Shown: positions 33,655 to 45,322 of the stretch, piece after piece
Position numbering within the stretch: position 1 is the stretch's first letter
Layout of the letters: each line of letters starts with the position of its first letter
Source: Linnemannia schmuckeri
Lineage: Eukaryota > Mortierellomycota > Mortierellomycetes > Mortierellales > Mortierellaceae
Reading direction: 5' to 3'
Assembly: GCA_029449235.1 (NCBI GenBank)
Contig: JANATG010000005.1
Span: forward strand, 2,046,001 to 2,110,000
Length of the DNA stretch: 64,000 nt
Translations under genes and position numbers: made by a program
The notes under the pieces: generated by a model
Databases searched by the model: none
The model's input: the letters and a program-made list of their open reading frames with translations, nothing else
Told to the model about the DNA's origin: nothing

Positions 33655-36410
33655 CTAAAGACTCATGCTTCTCAACCGGACAGAGTCCGTGACACCCATA
33701 CCCCAGGCCTTGGGATCCATCTTGAACGCCTGCAAAGGGTCCGAGTCCTTCTTCTTGCCACCAGGTGCATGGAATCCTCGGAAGGTATATCCAGCAAACG
33801 CCAATTTCTTTCTCATATCCAACAACCTCCTGCCCTCGTTCTTATTGCCCAGCAATGGGTCCCGGATGACTCGTTCCTCACCCTCGGGTGCAGCCATCGG
33901 GTTATCGTCAACCATTTCGTCAAAGTACCTTGTGTCTGCAGGATCCTTCAAGGCAGGTTTAAATGGTGGTTGTTGCGAGCGAAGTCTGGCCCAGTCGATA
34001 CCTCGGAACCAGGGGTGGTTCTTGATCTCGGATGCGTCACCCAACCCTTGGCTGTTCATGCTCTGGTTCAAGAGTTGTTGCTGTTGTTGCATTAGGTGAG
34101 GCGAGACAGTCGACCACCGCTTGGTCGAGTTGTGGGCAACGGGTGGCGAGCGACCGAGACGGAACTCCTTCTCGCAGATGAGCTTCTCGATCAGATCCTG
34201 GACCTCGCGTGAGACCTTGGGCTTGGCGGGGAAGCGGAGGGTCTGTCGCCAGTTGATGATCTTGAGACGTGTTGTGTGGCGAGATTTGGAAATGAAGGGA
34301 GGATATCCGTACAGCATCTCAAACATAATGACCTAGTAAAGTATCACATTGTAATGAAGTGCACAAGAGGCGTTAGTTGATTGCTTTCATCATGCATCCA
34401 CGAAAAGGATTTGGCTAAATAAACGAGGAAGACATAACTTACTCCGAGACTCCACCAGTCGCATCCGCGATCATATCCAGTACCGCGAAGAACCTCGGGT
34501 GCCATGTAGTTGTTGGTGCCGACAACCGAGAACGCCATCTTCTTTCTATTACGATCGCGCCAGGTCAGGATGCTCTGGTTGGCTGGAGGTCGGCCTATTG
34601 ACTGTGAAAAGTCTTCGTCATCCAGGTTCCATGCTAGAGCTGCCTTGTTGTTACCGGGCTTCTTGCGAGGCTTGAGCGTGTCGGTATTCTCGATATCGAT
34701 ACCGGTTTTGCGCAACAGTGCCCGTCTTTGCGATTCGTAGTAAGCTGTGTCATGGGCCCAATGGAAGTCGGTGGCAAGGCCAAAGTCGGACAGCTTGATA
34801 TGACCCTCTTTGTTGAATAAAAAGTTATCGGGCTATATGTTGAAGGGAGAAAAGGAAGAATGAAAAAAATGTTAGCAGTAGGCCCTATACAAAGCGAGGC
34901 AAGAGTATGTTCTGTCGTACAAAGGAGATGTACCTTGATGTCACGGTGAATGTAGCCCAGCTTGTGTGCCTCTTCAATGCAGAGGACCATTTCGGCGACG
35001 TAGAATTTGGCAAAGTCCTCCTCAAAGATGTCCTTTTCAATCAACAGGTTCAACAAATCTCCTCCAGACATGTATTCCATGACCAGATAGAGGTGGTCCG
35101 CATCCTGGAAGGAATAAATCAGCTTGACAATCCAAACCGCCGACTCGGATGCTGCCGTCATGAGGTCGCGCTCGGCTCGGACGTGTCCCTCTTGGCCCTT
35201 CTTGAGCATATCAGCCTTGCGCATGACCTTCATAGCAAAATAAAGACCCGTGTCCTTCTCCTGGACTAACTTGACCACACCAAAGGCACCATGACCAATC
35301 GTCTTCAAAATCAAGAACGAATTGACCGAAATTTTCTCACGCAGTAGGCGCATGTACTCGGTCTCGTTAGCCATCCACTCCTGCCGCATTTCGGCCTTGT
35401 CGTCCTCAGAGATACCCAGAGACTCAAGTTGGCGCTCCAATTGAAGTCGACGACGCGAACGTCCCGAGGGATTTGTCAATAGACGATGGTAGTAGCTCTC
35501 AAAAAAGATCTTTGTCGATGACGATTGCTCGACGGTCGAGAGGGAGGGAACGGTCGACCGCTCAATCTCGTCATTGTCCCAGCCTGCGCTGCCAGAGCCT
35601 CCCTCCGAGTCATCGTTCTCTGCAATTACAAAGGTCGCATAGGAAGCATCACGTTGATGAGGGTTCGCTTGGGCGAGTTTGGTATGGAAGGTTGGGCCTT
35701 TGAGTGTCTCGGGAGGGGTCGCGAAGGTCGACGAGTCCTCTTGTTTCACCAAATCGAACTTGAGCTGGGAGACTTTGGACGGAACTCGAAGCGAAGGGAG
35801 GGGCAAAACATGAACAGGGCGCATTAGCACATCGATTATGCTTTCTTTCTTTTGAAAGCAAAAGCAATTGAAAGAGGAGATATGGTGCTCACCTGGCAGC
35901 TTTCCAGCACTGGGGTTCCTCATCCATTCCTTGAAGATGATTGTTGCCTCTTCTTCGGTCTCTGTGTGAATGAGATGCTCAAAGTTCTTGGGCTCAGAGA
36001 TCATATTCTTGGAGATGCGTCTCTTGGCTGCCGTACTTGTGAACGAGAAGGTCTTGCCTATAGGACAATTGAAAGAGGAACAAAAGTAGTGTAAGTTCGT
36101 CATGGCATGGTCAGGCAGTCAGACAGTCAGAGCCCATATGACGATCAACGCCCAGATTAACAGTCCGCCACACCTCCAGGCACAAAAAAATACCTCTCCA
36201 CGCCAAGTCTTCAGCTCATAACCACGCTCTTATTCTACCCTCAGGGTCCACCGGTTGACATGCAATTGCATTTCACTTGCCATTCTCAAGAAGCGACATC
36301 ATATGGTGGGCAAAAGTGCCAAAATTGATTTGCGAGGGCTGCTGCTGTTGCTGACGCGCCGGGTTGGTGCCTCTTGGAGGCGACTGTGGGTATCCTGCAG
36401 CCATAGCCAT
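33655..36410 (-). CDS. NDR-family AGC protein kinase with N-terminal CRIB-like motif
   Basis: Four exons on the minus strand, 36281-36410, 34934-36057, 34443-34832 and 33655-34332, join to 773 residues. The first intron (36058-36280) uses a GC donor (gcaagt). An in-frame 48-base stretch, 35845-35892, also has splice-like ends and might be removed. A CRIB-like motif, ISEPKNFEHLIHTE, lies at 63-76. The NDR N-terminal regulatory region, which binds Mob, follows (FFESYYHRLL, EYMRLLREK). The kinase domain begins near 291: GHGAFG (298-303), Lys 320, HRDIKPDN (414-421), DFG (434-436). The long insert before AFSVVGTNNYMAPEVL is typical of NDR kinases. The hydrophobic motif is FAGYTFRGF (727-735). It resembles Cbk1/Orb6/COT-1 kinases of polarity and cell-wall signalling. 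Confidence 0.9.
36058..36280 (-). other. GC-AG intron in the NDR kinase gene
   Basis: The donor is G|gcaagtg and the acceptor cctatag. Joining gives MSLLENG-KTFSFTST in frame. No GT donor nearby keeps the frame, so a GC-AG intron is the simplest reading. Confidence 0.7.
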
Positions 36411-38242
36411 CTTGAAGAAGTATAACGCTGGTTGCGGAAAGGAGGAGGGTGATTGCGTGAGGTACTAGTATGGAAGGTTGCTTGCAGCAATGATGAATAT
36501 CGTCAGGAACAGGTCGGACTGGAAAGACAAAGAGGATAGTTGGGTGCGAAGGTTCCGAGAGGGCAATTGGATGGAGATATGGAAGAAGTGAAGGGATGGT
36601 GAGAGTCGACAGAGGGAGTGGGGAGGCGAGGCAAGGATGCAAATGAAAGTCAGGAACGAAAATTGTCGAAGAGGAAAAAAAAAGGAAAAGGAGGAGAAGA
36701 AGGAAAGATCAAAGAAAAAAAAGTGGCGATGATAAACAGACCCCTGTCAGTCCAGCCGAGTCCCTGCTGCGATGCGCTACGTCGTTGTTTTTGGTCCTTG
36801 TTGTTGTCTTTGCGTTCTTGCTCCTCACCGCCTCCCTTTCCATTTTTTTGTGGTATTGAATAGACACTGCACCAGCCATCGGACGTGAGCGAATGACTCG
36901 AGGAGCAGATCTCAGTGGATGGAATGGACAAGGGGGAGCAAGGAGAAGGAGGCACAAGAGGGGGTGAGTTGCAGCTCAGTATGTGCTGGTCAGTCATGAT
37001 CACCCCATTTGTTATTCTTTTTTTTTTGAGTGCGTTGTTTGTTGTTGTTTGTGTCGCTGTCTGTGTGTGTTAGTACCAAGAGTAGGCTACGAAAAAAAAA
37101 AAATAGGGGCGAAAAAGAAAGGAGAACGACATCTACGTTCGTCCCTTGCGACAGCAGCACGCCTGCCTGCTGCTGTTGTCGCTGCCGCTGCTGCTTCTGT
37201 TATGCCAGTGACGGACGACCATCACCCTCTCCAGGCGACTCTGTCACAGTTACGTTATACATGTCCAGCTGCTGCAAGCGATATTTGGGCTTGGTGACCC
37301 TCGTCGTCATCTTCGTGGGTGCAAGGATGTTGTCTACCCTTGCAGATTGATCTATTAACTACAGACCTGATGAGGAGAACTAGCTCTCTCTCCTTCCATG
37401 TCGAGCATGTCTCCATATGCTGCTACGCGTACACTTCTTTCTATTTCGAAACCTTGCCACCTTTCAAATAAAGAACCCTTCTCCATGTTGTTGTTGCCTG
37501 TCTGTATGTTTGCTAACATAGACAACTACAGGCATCAAGAACCACAAGAACGCCCCCCTCCCCCCACCCCTTCCCCCCTTCCCCCTCGCTTGGGACCAAA
37601 CCGTTGGGGATGAGACGTAAGGTTCAGTACTCTTTTGTTTTTCAGGCACCATCAGTGATGACAGCTACCTTTATTTGAAACTCCACAAATCCAGACACTC
37701 AAACAAAGTCTTGTAAAAATGGCCGACGACGACGGACTCCCTCTTTCAATGTCATCATCAGCGTCTTAACCTGGTGACCCAAAAAGCCCCTATCCAGCCC
37801 TCTCTGCCTCTTTCCCTCCCTCCCTCCCTCCCTCCCTTGTTTGCCCCTATTCAAAACCGATCGTCTACAAACGAAAAAATACTTCTCTGCTGGACTGGAC
37901 AAACAGCCCAGTCATGGATCAACCGCTTAGCCCCACCAAAAGGACATGCCGTTGTGAACATGACTTACTTTTTTCGCTTTTCTTAGGTCATTTCCCGCCA
38001 TTTTTTATCTTTTACTATTCTTGTTATTCCCTTGTCCGGACTTGTTCCCTCCAGTTCCTGAGAAAGCTAGTCAATTGAGAATCCATGAACAAAACATCTC
38101 ACTCTGTCGTATGTTCTGCTGCCGGTCTCCTGAATATTTCCGGTTTTCCATGCCCCAGCGGAACCAAACAAGGCTAACATGTAATATAAAGGTAACTCTC
38201 GACGCACAGAGGAAAAAAAAAGTCCTGCCCGTCTTTTATTAT
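36411..38242. other. Gene-free interval upstream of the kinase gene (1.8 kb)
   Basis: I see no supported gene. It contains the kinase promoter and leader, A/T homopolymers (37019-37028, 37093-37103), a Ser/Leu-coding-looking GCT/CTG-rich patch around 37155-37200, and a CCCT-rich run near 37810-37835. Short frames such as that at 37030-37350 have no recognisable motif. Confidence 0.4.
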
Positions 38243-38731
38243 CTACTCAATATCAAAGGACACAACGACTCCATTCTCCTGTATCCTTTCATCACCAGCA
38301 TCCTCTGAGAGCAGAATCCCAGACTGTGCACCGATATCACGCAAGGACCGTTCTGTAATCGACTTGATATCGACTCTCCGTGAGTGAATCTTGCCATCCT
38401 TGGGTAGGCGAATGGGTCCTCGGATGGAGAGCCCTGGGGTGGCGTGAATAATGTCCATGAGTCTTTGAAAGGTCGCGTTCAGTTTTGTGGTGCTTTCGGA
38501 ATGAAGCGTGATGGAAAAGTCGGCTTTGAGAACAGTGGCGGTGGCTGTTTCGGTAGGAGCGAGAGACGGCGGCACTAGGGCGGTAGGGTGGTCAAGTGAA
38601 GAGGAAGAAGACGGGGTAGTTGTCGGTGGACTTGAAGGGGTGTGTTGTAATGTTGAGTTAATCGTTGAGGAATGTGATGCTGGAGTTGTTGGATGACTCA
38701 GCAGTGGATTAGACGGGCTTGTGAATGTCAT
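38243..38731 (-). CDS. Small protein with partial uS10 (RPS20-like) fold
   Basis: A single-exon frame of 162 residues from the ATG at 38731. The first 65 or so residues are Ser/Thr/Pro-rich and probably disordered. The rest (ADFSITLHSESTTKLNATF, RLMDIIHATPGLSIRGPIRLP) looks like the beta-alpha-beta start of ribosomal protein uS10, including the GPIRLP loop, and it ends with VVVSFDIE like the last strand. The typical middle (RMHKRLID) is missing, so it is probably not a core ribosomal subunit. A diverged mitochondrial form or a separate uS10-fold protein are both possible. Moderately supported as a gene; function uncertain. Confidence 0.6.
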   Translation of the reverse strand: MTFTSPSNPLLSHPTTPASHSSTINSTLQHTPSSPPTTTPSSSSSLDHPTALVPPSLAPTETATATVLKADFSITLHSESTTKLNATFQRLMDIIHATPGLSIRGPIRLPKDGKIHSRRVDIKSITERSLRDIGAQSGILLSEDAGDERIQENGVVVSFDIE

Positions 38732-39695
38732 TGTGTGAGTGGGTGGGAGTGTGCGCGTGTATGTTGAAGTGATGTTGGTTTCCTGTGTCCTTGTCTGTCT
38801 TGGTCTTGGGATCCTGGCTGCCTGCTTTCTGTCGTGCTTGCTAGGTACTTGTGTTGGGGGCGTGTGCGTGCGTGGGTATGTTGAAGAGCTTTGTCTCCTG
38901 CTCTTGAAAAAAAAAAAAAAAAAAAGATGCTGGCGTGACTGCGAAACACAACATCGCTTTGAGTTGCAACTTGCAAGGACGGAGATCCAAAAGGGAGCAG
39001 AAGGCTGGCTGCCTTTCAAAGGACACAATGCGACATCACAAGGACGAGCCAGGCAGGATATTGATTAATATCAACACCAAGGATCAACACAGCGACCAGA
39101 TAATGGCCATTACAGGCACATATGCCCTCAAACTTCTGCGCACCCATATGCTAGTTGAACCACCAATTGCTAGATCAAAGCAGCATCATACTGTTTGCGT
39201 ATCGTTTTGGTGGCAAACTTAATTGTGCTCATGCACCGAATAAACACGAACTGCCAAAAAAAAGCTCTCAATAAGACGACACGGCAACAAAGCTCATGCA
39301 CGAGCATCTATTGCCTCCAATCCATCACTCCATAACATCTCGACAGAGACTCCTGCTGCGGCTCGTTTCAATGGGCAGCCGCAGTCAGTCTATCTTTCAG
39401 TCCTTGGTAACAATCGATTTTTTCCTTTCCTTTCGCCCCTCGCTCAGACCTCCCTACTTTCACTTAGAAAAAGAAACAATGCACACGAGAAGACAACAAA
39501 AGCGTGCAAACAATTGTAAAGAAGACGCGAGACTGGCGCAGAAGGACAGGACAGGGTCCTCGTCTTGCACTTTAAAAAGAAAGAACGATCGTTCCTTCCC
39601 GTTGATCCTCAAGCGCTTCTTCCCTCTCCTCTTCCCTCTTACTCTCTCTCACCCTCTCACTTTTCTCTGGTCGCCTTCAATCTGTAAATATCAAA
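38732..39695. other. Divergent promoter region between the uS10-like and F-box genes
   Basis: About 960 bases separate two genes transcribed away from each other. There is an A18 run at 38907-38925, a perfect inverted repeat GATATTGATTAATATC near 39058, and a C/T-rich leader from 39600 to the ATG at 39696. Confidence 0.45.
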
Positions 39696-42293
39696 ATGAC
39701 CTCCTCTTTTACTCCTCCTCTTTCTTCCTCCTCCCCCTCGTCCTCCTCCTCGTCGTCATCCTCCATGCACTCCTTGTATGACTGTGATTTCGAGTATGAC
39801 GATCATAACGACTCTGATTCTCACGCTGCCAAAGTCGAATACAACTACCTCTTCAACCTGGACACTGAGACCTACGAGGCATACGCCAACTACGACTTTG
39901 ATGACGACTTTGACGACAACGAGCTCGAGGACGATTACAACGACTACGATGATATCCGCCTTGTCCCTCCCTCGCCTCGCAAGGCCAAGCCAAAGCGGAA
40001 CAAGACCTTCAAGCCCAAGACTCCTAAGAAGTATCCGGTCGAAACCAAGGTTATTCAACCTCTTCTCGAGTCTCCACAACCGCCCGAGCTCCCACTTGAG
40101 ATTCTCGAGTTCGTCTGCGCTCATCTCAGCCAGACGACACTCCGATATGGCGTCAATCGGGTCTGCAGGAAGTGGCACGAGGTCTCCAGCCGCTTCGTCC
40201 GCCGTGCTGGCATATGGAAGCCTGTAAATGGCGCGCAGGAACTCCTCCTTCAACAGTGGTCCAAGATCAACACCCTCGAACTGTGGTTCTGTCAGGATCC
40301 CGAGTTTCCAACAGTCTATTTTTCGAGCAATAGCAGCCTTGACTTTTGGAATGCATTCGCTGCAACCATTACAGCGTCGACATCAACTGAACGGGACGCT
40401 CAACAGGACGACACCAGCAACTACAGCGACAAAAAATCGGATTCTTCTGTGCCTTCATCTCTTCTCCAAACCATTCGTCATTTGGAGATGCGAGGACAGC
40501 GCATGAGCTATATCGATATGGCGCCTAAACTCCGAGATCATCTCCAGTTCATCGAGTCCTTGACGATCACGACAGTGCACTACTATGCAAACATCCCTCT
40601 CTTCACCGTCCTTGCAGACTTTCCCTCTCTCAGGAATTTCACTGTCAGTCTCCAAACTAACATTTATGCTCATCTAAAGCACGGCGACGACGATGACCAT
40701 ATTGTTGACCAACCCGAACCGGCTGTCGACCCAGAGACAGCCCACTTCCCGCGGAAGCCATGGGTCATACCTCCTCCTAAGATGTTCTCGGATCGGTATC
40801 GATTGCAGCGGTTTAGTGTCACTGGTGTCGGTACCCATTTGCGAGTACTAGAGCGTCTGCTTGTCACCTGTCCTGACCTGCGTGTATTCAAGGCCAACAA
40901 CACTACTGTCAACATGTACATTCGCCAGCATGGCGAGGACGCCGAACATAATGCCCGGCAGCGGTTGATCGATCTGGCAGCCAAGTATTGTCCCAGACTG
41001 GAATGGTACAACTTTCATCGACTTGAATACTCCGCCACAGACGAAGCGCATCTCGGATACATTGCTCGCACCTTTTCAGACCATAAGTTCCTTTCGATGA
41101 CCCTCTGTGGTTATCAAGAGACGATGCCAAACAACCCCGCAGCCCGGGATCTTTTATCGAGAATCACTGTTCTGGACATCCAGCCGTCGCCGTATGTCAA
41201 TCTGGAGAGCAAGACACTAAATAGGATCCTCTGTTTGACTCCCAACCTCTTGCATCTGCACGGTATCAAGGCTCTTGCATGGACTAGCGATCTTTGGCAG
41301 CCCCCTGCGCCCGTCCTGCCTGCACCCAAGCCCTTCTTCAACAACGTCCGGGACCGAAAGCGATATGAGCGCAACGAGCGACGAGAGACACGACAGCAAG
41401 CCTTGGCTCGCTACCAACCCTCTCCTGTTGCTACCACTACCGGCGAGAACGGAACCGACGGGAGCAACTCCCTCACCGTCGATCCTTCTATTCCTGTCAC
41501 ATGGCAACTGTACAACCTCAAGACACTAGAGTTGAGCCTCTCCGGCGGAAGTATCGTGGTGGCGTTTACCGACTACATCTCTCGGCATCGGCTCTTCCGC
41601 AACCTGGTCACCTTCAACCTGCTCATTCCTTCACTTAAAATCGGACAACGCGTGAACTTTGCAGACCCCAAGAAACCAGCCGCCATTACTGCTGCTTCTC
41701 CTTCCGTCACCACTCCAGCCTCCGCTACCTTTAATACCTCAGGAAGTGGTGGCAAGCAGCATTCGTCTGTTGCCGCTCCTCCGCCTGAGCCAGAGCGGTA
41801 CTCAAACGAGCTGCTTGCCCTGCACTCGCTGCGATGTCTCGAAGAGTGTATCCTGCGCGCAACAGACGTGCCAGGGATGGTCCTTGCCAAAGATTTTGAG
41901 TTCCTGCGCAGGAAGGAAGACTTTCAGACCATGTCTTTCATCCCCAAGAGAAGAAAACTCACCACCAAGTCCTCCACCATGAGCGACCCAGTCTCCACCG
42001 AGCAGTCTTTGCCCGTCGCTCGCAAGAACAAGCGATCAATATCGGTCACAGGCGACAACGAGAAGGATGGCCTTAACGAAGGTGATGAGGATGATGATGA
42101 GGATGACGACGACGAGGGTGAGGAACAGCAGGAGCGATTGAAGACAGAGACCTTCTGGCCAAAGCTGAACACCTTCCATGTTTACTACGTCACGATCTCA
42201 CCCTTTATCAGTACCTCCAAGTTGACTTACGGGATCGAGGAGGTCCGACCTGGTGTTGCTGTTCGTTTCCAGCACCGCGCCATCCTTTCCTAG
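39696..42293 (+). CDS. F-box protein, large acidic subfamily (865 residues)
   Basis: A single intact exon. The N-terminus is a Ser run followed by a strongly acidic Asp/Tyr-rich segment (about 30-90) and a basic patch (95-118). The F-box lies at about 131-170 (PELPLEILEFVCAHLSQTTL, VNRVCRKWHEVSSRF). The rest has spaced leucine-rich segments, for example LLQTIRHLEMRG, LQFIESLTITTV, DFPSLRNFTVSL, HLRVLERLLVTCPDLRVF, LYNLKTLELSL and LRCLEECILRATDVPGM. Near the C-terminus there is a second acidic run (DDDEDDDDEGEEQ) before TETFWPKLNTFHVYY and a closing RPGVAVRFQHR. It is the best-preserved member of the plus-strand subfamily. Expected role: substrate receptor of an SCF ubiquitin ligase. AATAAA follows at about 42305. 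Confidence 0.88.
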   Translation: MTSSFTPPLSSSSPSSSSSSSSSMHSLYDCDFEYDDHNDSDSHAAKVEYNYLFNLDTETYEAYANYDFDDDFDDNELEDDYNDYDDIRLVPPSPRKAKPKRNKTFKPKTPKKYPVETKVIQPLLESPQPPELPLEILEFVCAHLSQTTLRYGVNRVCRKWHEVSSRFVRRAGIWKPVNGAQELLLQQWSKINTLELWFCQDPEFPTVYFSSNSSLDFWNAFAATITASTSTERDAQQDDTSNYSDKKSDSSVPSSLLQTIRHLEMRGQRMSYIDMAPKLRDHLQFIESLTITTVHYYANIPLFTVLADFPSLRNFTVSLQTNIYAHLKHGDDDDHIVDQPEPAVDPETAHFPRKPWVIPPPKMFSDRYRLQRFSVTGVGTHLRVLERLLVTCPDLRVFKANNTTVNMYIRQHGEDAEHNARQRLIDLAAKYCPRLEWYNFHRLEYSATDEAHLGYIARTFSDHKFLSMTLCGYQETMPNNPAARDLLSRITVLDIQPSPYVNLESKTLNRILCLTPNLLHLHGIKALAWTSDLWQPPAPVLPAPKPFFNNVRDRKRYERNERRETRQQALARYQPSPVATTTGENGTDGSNSLTVDPSIPVTWQLYNLKTLELSLSGGSIVVAFTDYISRHRLFRNLVTFNLLIPSLKIGQRVNFADPKKPAAITAASPSVTTPASATFNTSGSGGKQHSSVAAPPPEPERYSNELLALHSLRCLEECILRATDVPGMVLAKDFEFLRRKEDFQTMSFIPKRRKLTTKSSTMSDPVSTEQSLPVARKNKRSISVTGDNEKDGLNEGDEDDDEDDDDEGEEQQERLKTETFWPKLNTFHVYYVTISPFISTSKLTYGIEEVRPGVAVRFQHRAILS

Positions 42294-43009
42294 ATTTGAT
42301 ACACTAATAAAGAAACAGGGAAGTTGACATTTGATTTGTGAACTACATAGGGTATACGCCATGAGGTCAGCGTTGGGTGTTATTGATCCGCATACGTTTG
42401 ATACTTGGAATTTTGAGGTGGCCAGGATTGCCTTACCTAGCAATACTGCAGATATAAATGGTCTAGTCCTTGGTTGTTTTGAGATGATGTGTGTGTTGAG
42501 TGTATCGGGAGTGCGAATTTTTTTTTTTTTGATCAAATTGTGCCCTTCCGCAAAACAAAGAAAAAAGGGGCGCGTTCCTCTCTTTCTTTCTCTTCTGGTC
42601 GTGTCCTTCATTCACTCTTTCCTACTACCTTCCTCAGCAAAATAGAAGAAACGTCTTCTTCATCAATGCCGTTGTCCCTCGATGTGGTGAATCAAGAGTG
42701 CAATCACTAAACTCGAAATGTATCATTTCCATGATGGTAAGCCTTTGTTTTTCCCTTGGAAATGGCGGAGGCTGAGTTAAGTCGTTGGCTCAGTTGTCCG
42801 AAATGGGTCTTTTGGTGGCGCTCCTGTCGCAGCAACGAGAAACCATATTTCGTTGATAATAAATAGTTGGCTACTCCTTCTTCAATTGTTCTTTTTTTGT
42901 TACTCCATCTTCCTCCACACTTTCGTTCCCTTTTTTTGTTTATACATTCTTTGTTTAACACCACACGAAAGTGCCACCAAGGTGATACCCCCAACTTGAC
43001 TACAACTAC
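42294..43009. other. Spacer between F-box gene and F-box pseudogene
   Basis: It holds the 3' flank of the upstream gene and what was probably the promoter of the pseudogene. A short T-run occurs at 42518-42530. No gene is visible. Confidence 0.4.
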
Positions 43010-45322
43010 ATGGACAATCATGATCTCGCCACCAATGACACCGATAACGACTACGACTATTACTACGACTACGACGACTACGATGACATTCGCCTTCAGC
43101 CTCAGAAACCCAACTCAAAGCGGAACAATAACAAGCATCTCACACCCATAACTCGCGAAAAACAGCTCGTCAAGACCAAAGTGACCCAACCCATGCTCGA
43201 CTCGCCTGACCTGCCTGAACTACCAGCCGAAATCCTCGAGCATGTCTGCACCCACCTCAGCCGGTCAACTATCCGATATGGCGTTAACCGAGTCTGCAGG
43301 AAATGGCACCGAATCTCTAATCGCTTCGTTCGCCCTGTCGGTATCTGGAGGCCTGTCGACGGTGCACAGGAGCCCCTCTTCCAGCGATGGTCAATATTTG
43401 ACACCCTTCAGTTGGAGTTTAATCCTAATCCCGAATTGCCAATAGATTACCTCTCCATCCCTATGATAGCATTACACTGGGATCTGCTTGCTACCGCCCT
43501 CACAAAACCAACAACATCAGCCACGCAAGAAACACTACAACAGTACGACAAGACGAACAATAACGATTTCAACAATAAAAACAACATCAACACACCAAGA
43601 TCCAATATAGCAGCCTCATGTCTCCTTCACACCATTCGTCATATGGTGATACGGAAACTCACCTTGAGTTCTACCCAGTTTTCATCTATGCTTCGAGGCC
43701 ATCTCCAGTTCATCGAGTCTCTCAAGATCACAACGGTGTGGTACTTTGATTCATTCCCACTTTTCACCATCCTAGCTGACTTTCCGGCTCTCAGAAATTT
43801 CACCCTCACTCTTGACTTTTGCTACGGTTGATATTTGAAGCATGGTGATAATGACGACAAGATCGTCGACGTCTCCGAGCCCAACCTCGAGCCAGAGACG
43901 ACCCTTGCTCCTCGAAAGCCATGAATCGTCCCTCCTCCCAAGATGTTCTCGGATCGGTACCGACTGCAACGATTCAATGTTGGCGGACTCAATACGCATC
44001 TGCGTGTCCTGGAGCGTCTACTCGTCACCTGTCCCGATTTGCGAGTGTTCAGGGTAATCGGCGTCAGCATCAACATGCACATTCATCAAAGCGGGAAGGA
44101 TGGAGAGCACAATGCCCGACAGCGGCTGATCGACCTGGCGGCCAAGAATTGCCCCAAGCTGGAATGATACAACTTTCATCGAATTGGCTTTTCGGCCACG
44201 AACGGGGATCATATCGAGCACATCGCCCGTACTTTCCCAGGCCACAAGATTCTTTCCTTGTCTTTTGGAGGCCGCCAACGTACTATGCCGGAATCTCTCA
44301 CAGCCCGAGACCTGTTGTCGAGAATCTCTGTGTTGGATATTCGGCCTAGTGCGATCACCCAAGCTCAGTCAAGTACGGCCAACAGAGTCCTGTGCTTCAC
44401 CCCTAACCTCCTGCACCTCGTAGCCCCCAAGCTCTTTTTCAACACTGACAAACTTTGGCAACCGCCAGCGCCCGTCGAGCAAACACCCAAGCCCGTCTTT
44501 GCCACCGTCCGGGATCGAAAACGACACGAGCGCAACGAGCGGCGACTAGCTCGACAGCAAGCCTTGGCCCGGTTTCATACTGCCGATGCCAGTGCCACCG
44601 CAATCCTCACAACCAGCGGCGGTGAGACGGACGTTGAAAGTGATGAGCTCGAAACTCCCAACGTTGTAGATCCATCGATTTCTGCGACATGGCAGCTTTA
44701 CAACCTCCAGACTCTGAATATGGGTCTGTATGGCAAGGATGACATGGTGATCTTTACGCAGTACATCTCTCGACATCGACTCTTCCGCAACCTGATTTCT
44801 CTCAAGCTCACCATTCCAGAACTCAGGATTGGACAACGCAAGACATTTACAAACTCCAAGAAGGGGACCGCCGTCATACCTGTGAGTGCTTCTGGTGGTG
44901 GTGGCAAGCAGCATTCGTCTGTTACTATTCCTCAGCCTGAACCAGCCCGGCACACCAATGAGTTGCTTGCCCTGCGCGGATTGAAAGGCTTGGAGGAGTG
45001 TGTCTTGCGTACAACGGACGTGCCTGGGATGATCCTTGCCAAAGACTTTGAGTTCTTGCGGAGGAGAGAGGACTTACAGACAACGTTCTTTTTTCCTAAA
45101 AGAAAGTATGGAATGAAATCCGCCGAGGATGAAGACGATGATAATGAGGAATATGTTAAAGAACGACCAAAGACAGAGACCTTCTGGCCAAAGTTGACTA
45201 TTTTTCATGTGCAGTACCTTAAAATCTCACCCTTAATCACTACCTCCAAACTGGTCGAGGGGATCGAACAGATTCGTCCTGGCGTTTCTTTCAATTTCCA
45301 GTCCTGCATCTCTCTTTCATAG
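43010..45322 (+). pseudogene. F-box pseudogene with three in-frame TGA codons
   Basis: One continuous reading frame can be followed from the ATG at 43010 to the TAG at 45320-45322, interrupted only by TGA at 43829-43831, 43922-43924 and 44165-44167. It aligns over its whole length with the 865-residue neighbour: Asp/Tyr-rich N-terminus, F-box (PELPAEILEHVCTHLSRSTI), HLRVLERLLVTCPDLRVF, LFRNLISLKL, LEECVLRTTDVPGM, TETFWPKLTIFHVQY. Two of the stops replace a tryptophan that the neighbour keeps (RKPW and LEWYN), each by a G-to-A change in TGG. No frameshift was needed, so loss of function is recent. Other genes in the window end with TGA, so it is not a reassigned codon. Confidence 0.85.

Noticed and set aside
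40228..42172. Several 70-110-codon frames on both strands
   Set aside because: All lie inside the intact 865-residue F-box gene and mirror its codons.
43010..45322. Reading TGA as tryptophan
   Set aside because: Genuine genes in this window end in TGA (for example 27593 and 19334), so the code is standard and the copy is a pseudogene.
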